DNA of 31,198 bases from Phialocephala subalpina (taxonomy: Eukaryota > Ascomycota > Leotiomycetes > Helotiales > Mollisiaceae): positions 1 through 31,198 of the forward strand of contig FJOG01000030.1 of the NCBI GenBank assembly GCA_900073065.1, read 5' to 3'. Position 1 is the first letter of the stretch; the number at the start of each line of letters is the position of its first letter. A model generated the notes under the pieces. It made no database searches. It was given only the letters and a program-made list of their open reading frames with translations, and was not told where the DNA came from. Positions 18,066 to 27,354 of this stretch are shown piece after piece. The position numbers and the translations under genes were made by a program.

Positions 18066-18575
18066 TACCTAGTCTTCTCTGGTCCATCTCGCGTCTGCCG
18101 TTGTTGTAGGGTCGCGCAGGACGCGGCTTCTTCTGAAGTGTATCCTTCCAAGCCTATGCCTTGGTGGTTGCCTGCTCCATGAATTGGCTGACCGTCGTCG
18201 CATCTGCTGGTTCAGTCCAAGAGCATGCGGAGCTCAGGGTCCATGTTGTTGAACGCTTGGCTGAGCTGCTGAACTGGCTTGTCGAAATCTGCTGCTTTCG
18301 CCGTGCGTATGACACCCGAGATGTAGTCGCGGATGTTTTTTCCATTGCGAGCCATCGTCCTCTGAGTATGATATCTCTTGCTCGGTCAGCTCTTCACACT
18401 CCCGTGCTGTGACCCGCTCATCGCTCACTTCCTCTACCAGATACTCGCATGCCACTTGATAGACAAAGACGTCTTCGTTCTATCCATCACCTATTGTAAA
18501 GCCCACGCATCCGGGCCCGTAAGTCCATCTTGAGCTCGGTACTCGTACAGCTTATCACTCCTAACCCAAAGCATA
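18066..18575 (-). pseudogene. Gag core of the retroelement, frame-scrambled
   Basis: Pieces in alternating frames: DKLYEYRAQDGLTGPDAWAL (about 18550-18491), NEDVFVYQVACEYLVEEVSD (about 18480-18420), NIRDYISGVIRTAKAADFDK and QQLSQAFNNMDPELRMLLD (about 18340-18225), then EPADATTVSQFMEQATTKA, a stop, AWKDTLQKKPRPARPYNNGR and a basic Asn/Arg-rich stretch ending in RQFRLQFRPPTWHEL. This is the typical layout of an ascomycete gypsy gag with a basic RNA-binding tail. At least three frame changes are needed to read it. Confidence 0.65.
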
Positions 18576-18580
18576 TTAAG

Positions 18581-18616
18581 CCTTTGTGCTTCCCTTTGTG
18601 CTTCCCTTTGTGCTTC
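18581..18616 (+). repeat. 12-bp tandem repeat, three copies
   Basis: Three exact copies of CCTTTGTGCTTC. On the minus strand it encodes STKG or AQRE repeats depending on frame, so its unit length keeps any frame. Confidence 0.95.
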
Positions 18617-18794
18617 CTCTGGGTCTGCCTCGTCCTCTCTTCGCTTGTCCAGCAGATAATCCGCCCCGTCCTCCACGAGATCCACCCCGGCCTCCTCTCT
18701 TTCCTTGTCCACTTCCTCGTCCCCTGCCATCATCTTTATCATCTCCATCCTCACCCTCATCATCGTCCTCCTCATCGTCGTCCTCCTCCTCCTC

Positions 18795-19584
18795 NCNCNN
18801 NNNNNNNNNNNNNNNNNNNNNNNNNNNNNNNNNNNNNNNNNNNNNNNNNNNNNNNNNNNNNNNNNNNNNNNNNNNNNNNNNNNNNNNNNNNNNNNNNNNN
18901 NNNNNNNNNNNNNNNNNNNNNNNNNNNNNNNNNNNNNNNNNNNNNNNNNNNNNNNNNNNNNNNNNNNNNNNNNNNNNNNNNNNNNNNNNNNNNNNNNNNN
19001 NNNNNNNNNNNNNNNNNNNNNNNNNNNNNNNNNNNNNNNNNNNNNNNNNNNNNNNNNNNNNNNNNNNNNNNNNNNNNNNNNNNNNNNNNNNNNNNNNNNN
19101 NNNNNNNNNNNNNNNNNNNNNNNNNNNNNNNNNNNNNNNNNNNNNNNNNNNNNNNNNNNNNNNNNNNNNNNNNNNNNNNNNNNNNNNNNNNNNNNNNNNN
19201 NNNNNNNNNNNNNNNNNNNNNNNNNNNNNNNNNNNNNNNNNNNNNNNNNNNNNNNNNNNNNNNNNNNNNNNNNNNNNNNNNNNNNNNNNNNNNNNNNNNN
19301 NNNNNNNNNNNNNNNNNNNNNNNNNNNNNNNNNNNNNNNNNNNNNNNNNNNNNNNNNNNNNNNNNNNNNNNNNNNNNNNNNNNNNNNNNNNNNNNNNNNN
19401 NNNNNNNNNNNNNNNNNNNNNNNNNNNNNNNNNNNNNNNNNNNNNNNNNNNNNNNNNNNNNNNNNNNNNNNNNNNNNNNNNNNNNNNNNNNNNNNNNNNN
19501 NNNNNNNNNNNNNNNNNNNNNNNNNNNNNNNNNNNNNNNNNNNNNNNNNNNNNNNNNNNNNNNNNNNNNNNNNNNNNNNNNNNN
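18795..19584. other. Assembly gap (run of N)
   Basis: Unknown bases begin as alternating n/c within a CCTCCTCCT low-complexity run and continue unbroken to 19584. The gap sits inside the retroelement's acidic coding repeat, where short-read assembly commonly fails. Any open frame spanning it is meaningless, and the true length is unknown. Confidence 0.98.
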
Positions 19585-19765
19585 TTCATCCACTCTGTCA
19601 TCTCTTCTTGGGTAGGAGGCATCGTAATCAATCTGTGATTCTATGAGCTTGCAACTAGTGCCACTTCCACGAATTACTTACCGAAAGATCTGTTGCAGAT
19701 TATGCTTTTTGAAAAAGATTGATTGGGTTAAACTGCGATCGCAGAAGAACTTGATCAAGTGGTAA

Positions 19766-20755
19766 GGTTGCTATGGAGTTGATCGCGAAGTGCCTGAAGC
19801 TTCAACACCGCGTCACTTGCCATTCGATTATTTTCAAGCCTCAGGCCTCCACAATTTTACCGGAACAAGTCGCATCCCCATATGCGACTTCGAGTACGAA
19901 TCCTACCACACCAGTCTCGAATTCAAGAAAATTCAATCTGCATATTATCGCGGCCTCCTCCAGACCGAAACTACGGCGAGATCCTTTAGCACTTGTGTGG
20001 CCGTGCAACTCGTTCCACCACAAAGAAAATTCTGCATCCTTCATCGCCTTGTCCCCTCTTCTAATTCTGCGGTCGGAGCTTCCACTCGACAACCATTGCG
20101 CTTCTTTGCAGACTCTCCGGGACTCTCTCGTCTCGACAACCTCAAAGCGCCTGTATTGTGTATATAGAAGGCAAAGCTAGGTTTGGGCACTATCTTATGC
20201 TTGCGAGTAAGCAATGATCACTGATTAAAATTTTAGTGTTGCAACGACGATCGAGTCGCAAAGTCCTTGCAAAACGCTTTCCATACGATGGGTCTGCCTT
20301 CGATTAAGCCTCCAATACGAATTCTTATCAGGACTCGCCCAGATCAACTCACGACGATCCATCCTATCCTTGACAGGGCCGATACCTCATTGATTGAAAG
20401 ATTGTGCGTCGAACTATGTATCGCCGATACAACGGAAATACAGCGGCTAATCACAAAGACCTGGAGGGGTCCAAATGATGAGGACGAAGATGGCATGAGG
20501 GCTGAGCTGGAATATAGGCTACTAAACCTCTTTCTTGCGAAGGCTTCAAGCATGACGACTTTTTGGTTTCAGTTCTCGGTTCTACGACTCGACGCCTACA
20601 TCTTTCTGCAAATGACAAGAAGATTCCATCCCGCGGAAGTTGCAGCGGTCAACGATCAGCCATTTCCTTCGCAAGCACACATGGGTGATGGAAGATTCGT
20701 CATGCCAACAAGTCATGCCAACAAGTCATGCCAACAAGTCATGCCAAGTTCTTGA
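19766..20755 (+). CDS. Two-exon gene fragment of unknown function
   Basis: Frame open from 19766 (no ATG in frame; VPEASTPRHLPFDYFQASGL). It reads CDFEYESYHTSLEFKKIQSA and splices at 20152 (GTATTG) to 20237 (TTTTAG), an 84-bp intron that preserves frame, into CCNDDRVAKSLQNAFHTMGL. The second exon includes ADTSLIERLCVELCIADTTE and MTTFWFQFSVLRLDAYIFLQ, then runs into a 13-bp repeat and stops. Codons are C/G-ending as in the intact genes of the window. An alternative frame begins at ATG 19773 but looks less coding-like. The 5' start and 3' end are missing or broken. No domain was recognised. Confidence 0.5.
20701..20739 (+). repeat. 13-bp tandem repeat, three copies
   Basis: Three exact copies of CATGCCAACAAGT plus a partial copy. 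As 13 is not a multiple of three, each copy gained or lost shifts the reading frame. The upstream coding frame ends within 15 codons after it. Confidence 0.95.
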
Positions 20756-20765
20756 GCATACATAA

Positions 20766-21722
20766 ATGTTGGAGGCTCTTGAATGGGACGAAGGACTCTA
20801 TCACCAACCAGAAACTGGAGACTGGAAATGGTACCGCAGCTTCAAGATCTTCAGCTCCGGGAGTCAAGAAGAACGTTGAGATTGGATATGCTATTCGCTG
20901 CAGCGGCAAGATACTCAGAGGCTTTCAATCGGAAAGATGGGATGTGGATTAAAGGCCACATGCATCTGAATTTGATGCTCTGTCGAGCCATCTAGCGCAT
21001 AGGTCTCAACAACATCTTCACGCAAGATGAAGTGCACCCAGAGTCAAAAGGGAGCCATCAGCAAGGATCAGGGAGACGGCAGCAAAAGCAATGCAATTAC
21101 AAGAAACCCCACGTCGTTTATTCGTATTTCAAACCATCTCCCCTTACCCCTCCAACACAAACCCAACATTCCCCCTCCTCTCGCCCTCTTTCCACGACTG
21201 CCTGCTCAAGCCAGTATTCCAGATCAGGTATGTTATGTCTTTCGCTGTATTTACCACGTCGACCACTTTCCGAAATAGGCCTTCCGAGGCCACGTCCTCT
21301 TAGAGGCTTTGAACGCCGGTCTTGAAGACTATACTGAAGAACAAATGAAGGCAACGGTGGCACGACTTCTGCAGACGTATGATGAGTGGAAACGGACACG
21401 CAAAGGCAAAGAGTCGGTCCAAGAGACTCGAAAGGAGCCCCGAGGCAACAAAGCCCGCCCTCTTCGTGACCAAAGAGGCTCCAGCCCTTCATATACGGAC
21501 TCATCGACCAGCAGCGAGCATTTGCCAACCCAAACAACCTCGTCCCCGCCCCTCCCTGTGAGGGTCCCTGACCGTCCCAGCCCTCCATTAGTTGACCCAG
21601 CCGCCTCACAACCAGTGGCCAAAAAACGAAAACACGGAGCTGCCCTTGACCAGCTCGAGCAAGTCGGGCAAGGTATCAAAAGATTTGCCAGGAAGGTGAG
21701 TGGGGGTCGCAAGGGGCTGTGA
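20766..21722 (+). pseudogene. Broken 3' continuation of the preceding gene
   Basis: Three coding-like blocks follow. First, MLEALEWDEGLYHQPETGDW to GSQEE (about 20766-20873). Second, after a frame change, RLRLDMLFAAAARYSEAFNR and DGMWIKGHMHLNLMLCRAI, an in-frame TAG at about 20993, then RIGLNNIFTQDEVHPESKGS continuing to 21227. Third, after a good GTATGT...TTAG intron (21228-21303), EALNAGLEDYTEEQMKATVA, coiled-coil-like and basic text with KKRKHG, ending at 21722. The perfectly preserved last intron and frame argue that this was one gene with the two-exon fragment. One frameshift and one TAG now separate the parts. Function unknown. Confidence 0.5.
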
Positions 21723-22230
21723 CGGACAACGATTGCAGCACACGCTATCTGCTAGAGTTTTTGCAACGAGGGCGTCTCATCAAAGACCATGTTCGGTGAT
21801 TTTCATTCTAATTAGGCACGATTTTTCCTGCGCGTGGTAATTGAAACTCACCAACACGGACAATATGGCGTTCTACCACTTGTATTCCAACTGATTAATT
21901 GAGGCAATTACTTTATTGTTTCTAGTCAATCTACCAAATGAAAACGCCAGATGATCTCTACATCATGGGTTAATGTGACTATGCCGCCCAAAGAAGGAAG
22001 TCACCACCGCAAGCTCGCCTCATCCATTAGCATTATCATCGCCTAGACCTTTTTACTGGCAGTACTTTTGGAGACGTTGTTCCTCACAGTACTCTCCCCG
22101 TGCTCATTTACGAAGGAAGAGATGTCATCCCGCCTTACAGACCTTGGCTGGAGACCCGAGCTATCTCTTTCCCGCTTCCCTTACTTGATTCGTGCTCTGG
22201 ATGGCGAAGAGATCCTCGGGGCCCTTGAAC
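21723..22230. other. Intergenic, no gene supported
   Basis: AT-rich between 21800 and 21960. A + strand frame over 22068-22346 overlaps the end of the minus-strand ORF at 22235-22564; its start is not an ATG, and I give preference to the minus strand. Confidence 0.4.
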
Positions 22231-22234
22231 GCCT

Positions 22235-22564
22235 CTACCAACTAAAGACAAGTTGTATTTGGCCTTTCTCGATCAAGTTTAAGACTCGAGTCGCCGTTGT
22301 ATCCGTTAATGCCCAATCCTCTTTCTTTTCTCCAATCTCCTTCTGAAACTGTAACAGTGTAGGGCGCGCGTCGACAGAAGGCGAAGCCGCGCGAAGCTCT
22401 GTCGGCATATCGCTATGTCCACGGTAAAGGCAATCGAGGATATTGTTGAAGCCTAATGGTCTGGAATACGCTTCGCCGAGGACTTCGAGAGCTTCCGCGT
22501 TCGTGTCGTCAATGATTCTGCTCAAGAGGGCGCGGACAGCTTTTGATATCGAAAGTCGTGCCAT
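22235..22564 (-). CDS. Small hypothetical protein, 109 aa
   Basis: A clean ATG-initiated frame starts MARLSISKAVRALLSRIIDD at 22564 and continues through EALEVLGEAYSRPLGFNNIL and FQKEIGEKKEDWALTDTTAT, ending KGQIQLVFSW at a TAG. It is charged, mostly helical, with no signal peptide, membrane segment or metal motif. Codon endings resemble those of the intact genes here. Just beyond the stop another frame (EAFKGPEDLFAIQSTNQ) is coding-like, so the end may be spliced or shifted. No family was recognised. Confidence 0.5.
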   Translation of the reverse strand: MARLSISKAVRALLSRIIDDTNAEALEVLGEAYSRPLGFNNILDCLYRGHSDMPTELRAASPSVDARPTLLQFQKEIGEKKEDWALTDTTATRVLNLIEKGQIQLVFSW

Positions 22565-23110
22565 TGTACTGCGGCTGCAATTGCATGATTAGAGGTGACA
22601 TTTTGTCGCACGGAGGGAAGACTTACATATCTTTTGTAAGATGAATCAGTCGACGTGGATAAGGCGCAGCGTCGCAGGTGATCCTCGCTATTTAGCTCTT
22701 TAAAGTCGTGATCGGGTTGGTGGACATGATTGTACTCGCATCACTAACGCCGCTCGTCACTAATGCTGTTTCGATTTGATGTTGCTTGTTGCTTTCGCTG
22801 AGTTGATTGCAAGTCGAAGTGTGGGGTAACTTCGCCTGTCGGTTCAGGTTATCATTCTGATCACGTGCCTAGTCGAACCTTCCTGAAACACTCACCAAGT
22901 GAACGTTTACCACCGAATTAGTCAGAAGTACGAAGGAAGAATGCCAAAGAACAGTAAGAACAGCCGAAAGAGCAATTCGTTCAAATTGCTCGACGAATTG
23001 GATGGCGATGAGTCGATTATAGTCCAAACTACGAGTGCCCGTCGGCGTCTTTCTACTTTCAATATCTTTGATTATTATTCATTTGAACTTCAAAGCCAAG
23101 TCAAATACCA
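22565..23110. other. Spacer with a weak coding-like stretch
   Basis: 22565-22890 shows nothing. At 22940-23075 a + strand frame reads MPKNSKNSRKSNSFKLLDEL and the minus strand reads FVEQFERIALSAVLTVLWHS; the latter could be a drifted C-terminal part of the transcription factor that ends at 23111. Neither can be chosen from sequence alone. Confidence 0.3.
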
Positions 23111-24930
23111 TCAATACTTTACTTTTAACTTTTTCCTTATTAGCGAGCGATCGCTTTCTCTTAGCTGTTGTGTCTTGGGACTCTCGGCATCGGGAGATGG
23201 CGGTCCTACTTGGTCCAATATGAGAATGATGGCTCCAATAAAGGCAGCGAAGTCCACAACTCGGCATATCAGTTGTGTGTTACCGAATCTTCGTAGAGCT
23301 AGATATCGAAGAACTAACTCCCGAGAGGCATTCAAGCAGTTGAACTTGCTGTATTCGTATCGCCGGTCTGTACCAGCGCAGAGCATAAATGGGAGGTGGA
23401 GGAGTGCCTTGAGTTGGAAGAACCACAATTGAGCCAAAAGCCTATCAAACTGACCAGACACTGCAAGAGAGCGTTCTACCACAGCTAGTGACGGAATCTC
23501 CCACCACGATTGAGACATTTCATTCGATAATCGGTCCATTTTCTCATCGAGTTGTTGAGTCACTGTGTAGGACTTGGTCGACGATTCTTTGAGATTCCGC
23601 GCATTAATGCTGCCAGCAATAATGCAAAGTCTCCGCTCGAACACATCGCGGTTGTCGGCATTGAGACCCTGAAGACTTTCTTCTTCATCCCCGAAACAAT
23701 CGTCTCCGGTACCACATGGGAGTCCGAGAATCACCCCAAGATAACGATCTGACTGGATGACCTTATGCCACATCATCTTTATCGCCATTACGGTCATGAG
23801 GTCAACTTCATCCAAGGGTTTCAAGTATGCCTTTTGTAGGCCCAGTAGTTGGGCGATGGTTAAACCTCGCCGAAACGATAGCCAGGCACGTCGAATATTT
23901 CCAGAGTTGATATGGAAAAGACCTTGAAGAAGAATACATTCTAGCCCTTTTATTGTGCCCGCGAGCTCGTCGTCGGAGGTGACCAAGCTAGCCACAGAAG
24001 ACATGTACTTATCCATGAGAGCGTTAACCGAGAAGTTCTTGAGCTGCAGCTGTGAGGTGTCGAACTCTGGAGGTAATTATTGGATATAAATGGCAATATA
24101 TAGCAATGTGCGGGCAATAATGGTAGGCCCTCGCTGCGATACCGCAACAACATCGAAAGATGTGGGGTCGCTATTTCTGTATAAATCATTTGCCGGTATG
24201 CAAAGCACTGAAAGGAGCACCTAACCATTCGTCGATTCCGCAATCAGGCTTGCGTCTTCCTGAGATGGTAAGAGTGCGGCGAGGGTTTGTCGAAGTTTCT
24301 CAATTTTTGAGGGAGGTCGGCCTGCCGGGCCAGTACCTGGCATCGTTGCCCCCGGCCGTTCTGCTGATTGGCCAGGCATCTCGCGGCGACTAACCTAGCA
24401 ATTGTAAACCCATTGCCTCGCATGAACTGAAAGATTGAGACAAACCACTTCATTGTTGAAAAGGGAAAGCACAGGAGCATTCTGGACATTAGAGCCATTC
24501 GAGGAGTATGGAGTTAGAAACTCAACAGCGCTCTCGGGCGTGTCGGAAAGCTGATGAGCATCCTGCGTAGGGCCAGCGATACCTTCCTCCTTTTCAACCA
24601 GTCTTTCCAACAAGGTTTCCACTCGGCCGAGTCGCTCGCCAAGTTTGCCCCCGCCTGGTGATGAATTTTTGTCCATTGGATACTCCTGAGTCACGCAGGC
24701 TGTCCCTCGCTTGATATATTCCAGGCAAATGGTGATACTTTTATCAGAACTTAATTGGCATCGAATCTTACGTCGTCGGCCTATCTTGCTGTAAGATAAT
24801 TCTGACACACTCATCTTCAAAATGAACACTCACATTCCGAGCAGCTGCGAGTACTCCTCCGCACGGTTCGAGGCCGCTTGTGGTGGCGCTCATTCTCTGA
24901 AAGGGCAGGATGGACGGGAAAGCTTGACAT
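23111..24930 (-). pseudogene. Inactivated Zn2Cys6 fungal transcription factor
   Basis: ATG 24930 (MSSFPVHPALSENERHHKRP). Exons 24930-24834, 24780-24449 and 24394 to 23111; introns 24781-24833 (53 bp) and 24395-24448 (54 bp), both frame-preserving. Residues 30-61 form the binuclear zinc cluster: Cys30-x2-Cys33-x6-Cys40-x10-Cys51-x2-Tyr54-x6-Cys61, so the fifth zinc ligand is Tyr (codon 24716-24718). A linker and coiled coil follow (GERLGRVETLLERLVEKEEG), then the fungal-specific TF domain (Fungal_trans type; ECILLQGLFHINSGNIRRAW, RRGLTIAQLLGLQKAY). Two in-frame stops interrupt exon 3: TAG at 24221-24223 and TAA at 24077-24079, where the family usually has IQQLPP. Intact members bind CGG-containing promoter sites in the nucleus. 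This copy is probably dead, and its C-terminus also appears short. Confidence 0.85.
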
Positions 24931-25189
24931 TTCGCACTAATACCTGAGTCATCCGAATGATACGTTGTCCGTGGTCGAATGTTTGAATAGCAGTTTAGGT
25001 CATTATAAGAGTCTTTAACTTTGTGTGATTGTGCCGCCTGACTGTTATGAAACGTGTCCTAATCAATATCATGAAGAGGGGCTTGTAACGATGAGACTGG
25101 TTGGTTGCGGCGCAGTGCATGCTAAAGAGAGGCAGCAGTAGCTTAGTAATCACTCTTTCGGAGGTGCATGGGAAGGGGAGATACGAAGG

Positions 25190-25925
25190 TACATTCATGT
25201 CACCACCCAAGCCAGCACCCAAGACAGCACTCGAGTCAGCAATAAGTTGCGAAGGCGAAGGAAGAAGGATGGAGATGGTAGTGGAGGAAGCAGGCCCGAT
25301 GCGTTAGTTGCATCCAGAACGCACCGAGACGACAGGCCTAGAAGAGGAAACGACAATGCATCCTTCAAGACAGCCGAAAGCAGCCCGTTTGGAACGCCCA
25401 GCGATCAACCTCCAACTCAGAAACCAAAGAGGAACCGCCTACCTACCGTGAAGATGGCAAGTCAATTGGCACTAGCAGACGCGCTCTGAATCAATCGATA
25501 ACTGAGAAGGCGAACGCAGCTATGAACGTCCAGATCAAGCTGCTGACCGACCTGACACGTCACCACTGGGGCAATGGAACAGAAGCAGACGAAGGCCAAC
25601 CGGATTGAAGCCCTAACAAAACCATTCACGGATCTGTGGTCAAGGGATGACAGAGGATATGTGGGACACTGTTGGAGGGTGCACGGGCTACCGTAGGAAA
25701 CTTCCCACGGTGGTACACAAGGACAATGACTTGCCTTTTCAAGCAATAGCAACTTGTCGAATACTTTCTCGCGTTGTTAAGCGAGTTGAGCAAAGGTATC
25801 GCGGAAAGTTGAAATGGCGAGGGCGCAATGGACGTTGCGATACTGTTGAGACATTCGTGGCAAAACATCAGTTTGAAGGAGGAAGAAGGTGAGAAACAAT
25901 TTCGAACTAAGATCAAGTATACTAG
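25190..25925 (+). pseudogene. Degenerate gene fragment, unrecognised
   Basis: A basic, disordered frame (KLRRRRKKDGDGSGGSRPD, KPKRNRLPT) runs to about 25450. It then shifts frame to GTSRRALNQSITEKANAAMN and QIKLLTDLTRHHWGNGTEAD, and continues through four in-frame stops with clearly coding-like text: RICGTLLEGARATVGNFPRW, LVEYFLALLSELSKGIAES, AMDVAILLRHSWQNISLKEE. The stops (TGA, TGA, TAG, TGA) could each come from CGA or CAG by one C-to-T change. Function unknown. Confidence 0.5.
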
Positions 25926-26402
25926 GTAAGCTTCGATTGCATGAGGATATAACCTGCCCTCCAATAGCATCGCCTCCAACATCCTCCTCGTGGCTTTCGA
26001 TCTCCGAACGTCACAAGAGTCCAGTTTCAAATGCTTCGATTCCAACACAACAACATAATCCTTCTTGAAAGTCATCAAAAGCAGCGAAGGCGTTCAAACA
26101 ATAAATAGAGGAAGCACAGCGAGCAAGATAAGCCAAACATGTCTAACGAATGGCAGATGGCAAAAGATAAGGAACTCAAGCAAGAACTCACAAACAGTGC
26201 GTACTCGACCAGCTCCCAACGCACCTTCGAAGACATCCGATTGGAGCACCTATACCGAAGTCGATGATAGGTTCACGAGACACGTTGATATTTTGCCAAT
26301 ACTATACTTTTACGTTAGAAACTTTTTCCTCAAGGATTAAACTCGCTTACCATGTCGTACTCTGGGCTTTATCAAATTGTCGTTCCGGCAGACCGATGTG
26401 CT

Positions 26403-27354
26403 TCATGTTTGTACTCGCTCGCCCGTCATGTTGTCGTCCGACACTCGATCTTCATCATAGTCCAAGTCTGCCCGGAGCATCGCTTTCTGAACCTCAGCTT
26501 GGCTAATAGGGACTCTTGGCTCAGACGCAGCTCTCTTCAAAATTTCGCGAATCAGCCTTCCTTGTCCCTCGTCCGAGGCTGGCTTATCAAAATATACGTC
26601 AAGGACGCGTCCTTTGACTGCATCCTTCAGCTTCCTCAAGCCCGCGATATCCTCTGTGTCCTGCTCAGGTCGGAAGGGGAGAGTTAAGACTAGACGTAGC
26701 CGTAGAGTTTCCGAACCAGTACATGCACAGAGCAAGGTAAAGAAAGCCTCGTTGTACGAGTCAATGTACCACTTATCGCGGAACTCTAAGGTTATCGAGC
26801 GAATGGCCTGGCGCTTACGTGGCGTAATAGCTGCCATATACTCGAGCGAGGAGGACTGTCTGAAATCGAATTCATTTTTCGTATAGAAGAGCTAAAAAGC
26901 AATTAGCCGGCACTTAAACAAGAGGATATTCTACTAATATTAATCACGCCAAAACCATACGTACATGTGTTAGACAAGCCTCCTGGTGGACCTGCCTGCA
27001 GACTCTTGATAGCGCCACTACATCCAAGGAGGCGGCGGCCGAGATATCGGAAACAACTTCAGCAACTAACTCGCCCCCGAATTGTGTTGGCGAAGAGGTC
27101 AATTGCATGCGGCGTTGAGCTTCGCTCCATAGGAATTTGCTCGACTTCTCACTGAGTTGTATCGGTATAATAGCGTTGTCTTCAGTGACGACGAGAGTCC
27201 ATATCTTCTGCCTAATATCTCCTGGGAGCTCGAGTAAGCGGCTTGGCTGTGCCTGCGGACCAAAGGTTAGCCAATATACGGAGGCCTGGGTAGAATGAGC
27301 GATGCGCACCCTCGTCTTAGCAGATCCCATCGTGCTAGTAAAAGTTGAAGCCAT
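26403..27354 (-). CDS. 2EXR/F-box-like fungal protein, intact
   Basis: ATG 27354; exon 1 27354-26965, intron 26892-26964 (73 bp; GTACGT donor, GGCTAAT branch, TTTTTAG acceptor), exon 2 26891-26403. The product is about 292 aa. The N-terminal half has SRLLELPGDIRQKIWTLVVT and VVALSRVCRQVHQEACLTH, the LPxxIRxxIW...CRQ(V/I)xxE pattern of the 2EXR/DUF7730-type proteins common in ascomycetes. Exon 2 adds LFYTKNEFDFRQSSSLEYMA, AITPRKRQAIRSITLEFRD and a charged C-terminus. No enzyme motifs are visible. The molecular role of the family is not well defined; an F-box-related interaction function is only inference. A second ATG (M9) is possible as start. Confidence 0.8.

Larger units (their letters stand above)
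15170..19631 (-). mobile_element. Degenerate Ty3/gypsy LTR retrotransposon, 3'-truncated
   Basis: On the minus strand, from high to low coordinates: gag-like start, acidic/RG-rich linker, gag core, protease-linked region, reverse transcriptase, RNase H and the integrase zinc module. This order (RT-RNase H-integrase) is Ty3/gypsy. The element is dead: gag changes frame several times, there is a frameshift between RT and RNase H (about 16278), a stop inside RNase H (about 15966), another frameshift near 15500, and integrase is cut off soon after its zinc-binding module, with no DDE core. No LTRs could be paired. The 5' side contains the assembly gap. Confidence 0.85.
18576..19631 (-). pseudogene. 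Acidic and RG-rich gag-proximal frame, interrupted by gap
   Basis: The minus-strand frame starts MITMPPTQEEMTEWM at 19631 (a second ATG at 19622), runs into the gap, and emerges with a long Asp/Glu run followed by GRGRGSGQGKRGGRGGSRGG, KRGRGRPRG (an AT-hook core) and three STKG repeats before a stop. The next frame over the same DNA (AQREAQREAQRLNMLWVRS) leads into gag text, so the GRP frame may itself be the shifted product. Whether the ATG and the acidic tail belong to one protein cannot be decided across the Ns. Confidence 0.4.

Noticed and set aside
18530..19646. Several 270-360 codon ORFs on both strands spanning the N run
   Set aside because: They are open only because unknown bases contain no stops; most of their length is undetermined residues.
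25626..26078. 150-codon minus-strand ORF (MMTFKKDYVVVLESKHLKLD)
   Set aside because: Its first third looks coding-like, but the rest mirrors the + strand pseudogene text at 25.6-25.9 kb. No splice partner was found, so I did not list it as a gene; a small relic on the minus strand near 26.0 kb remains possible.
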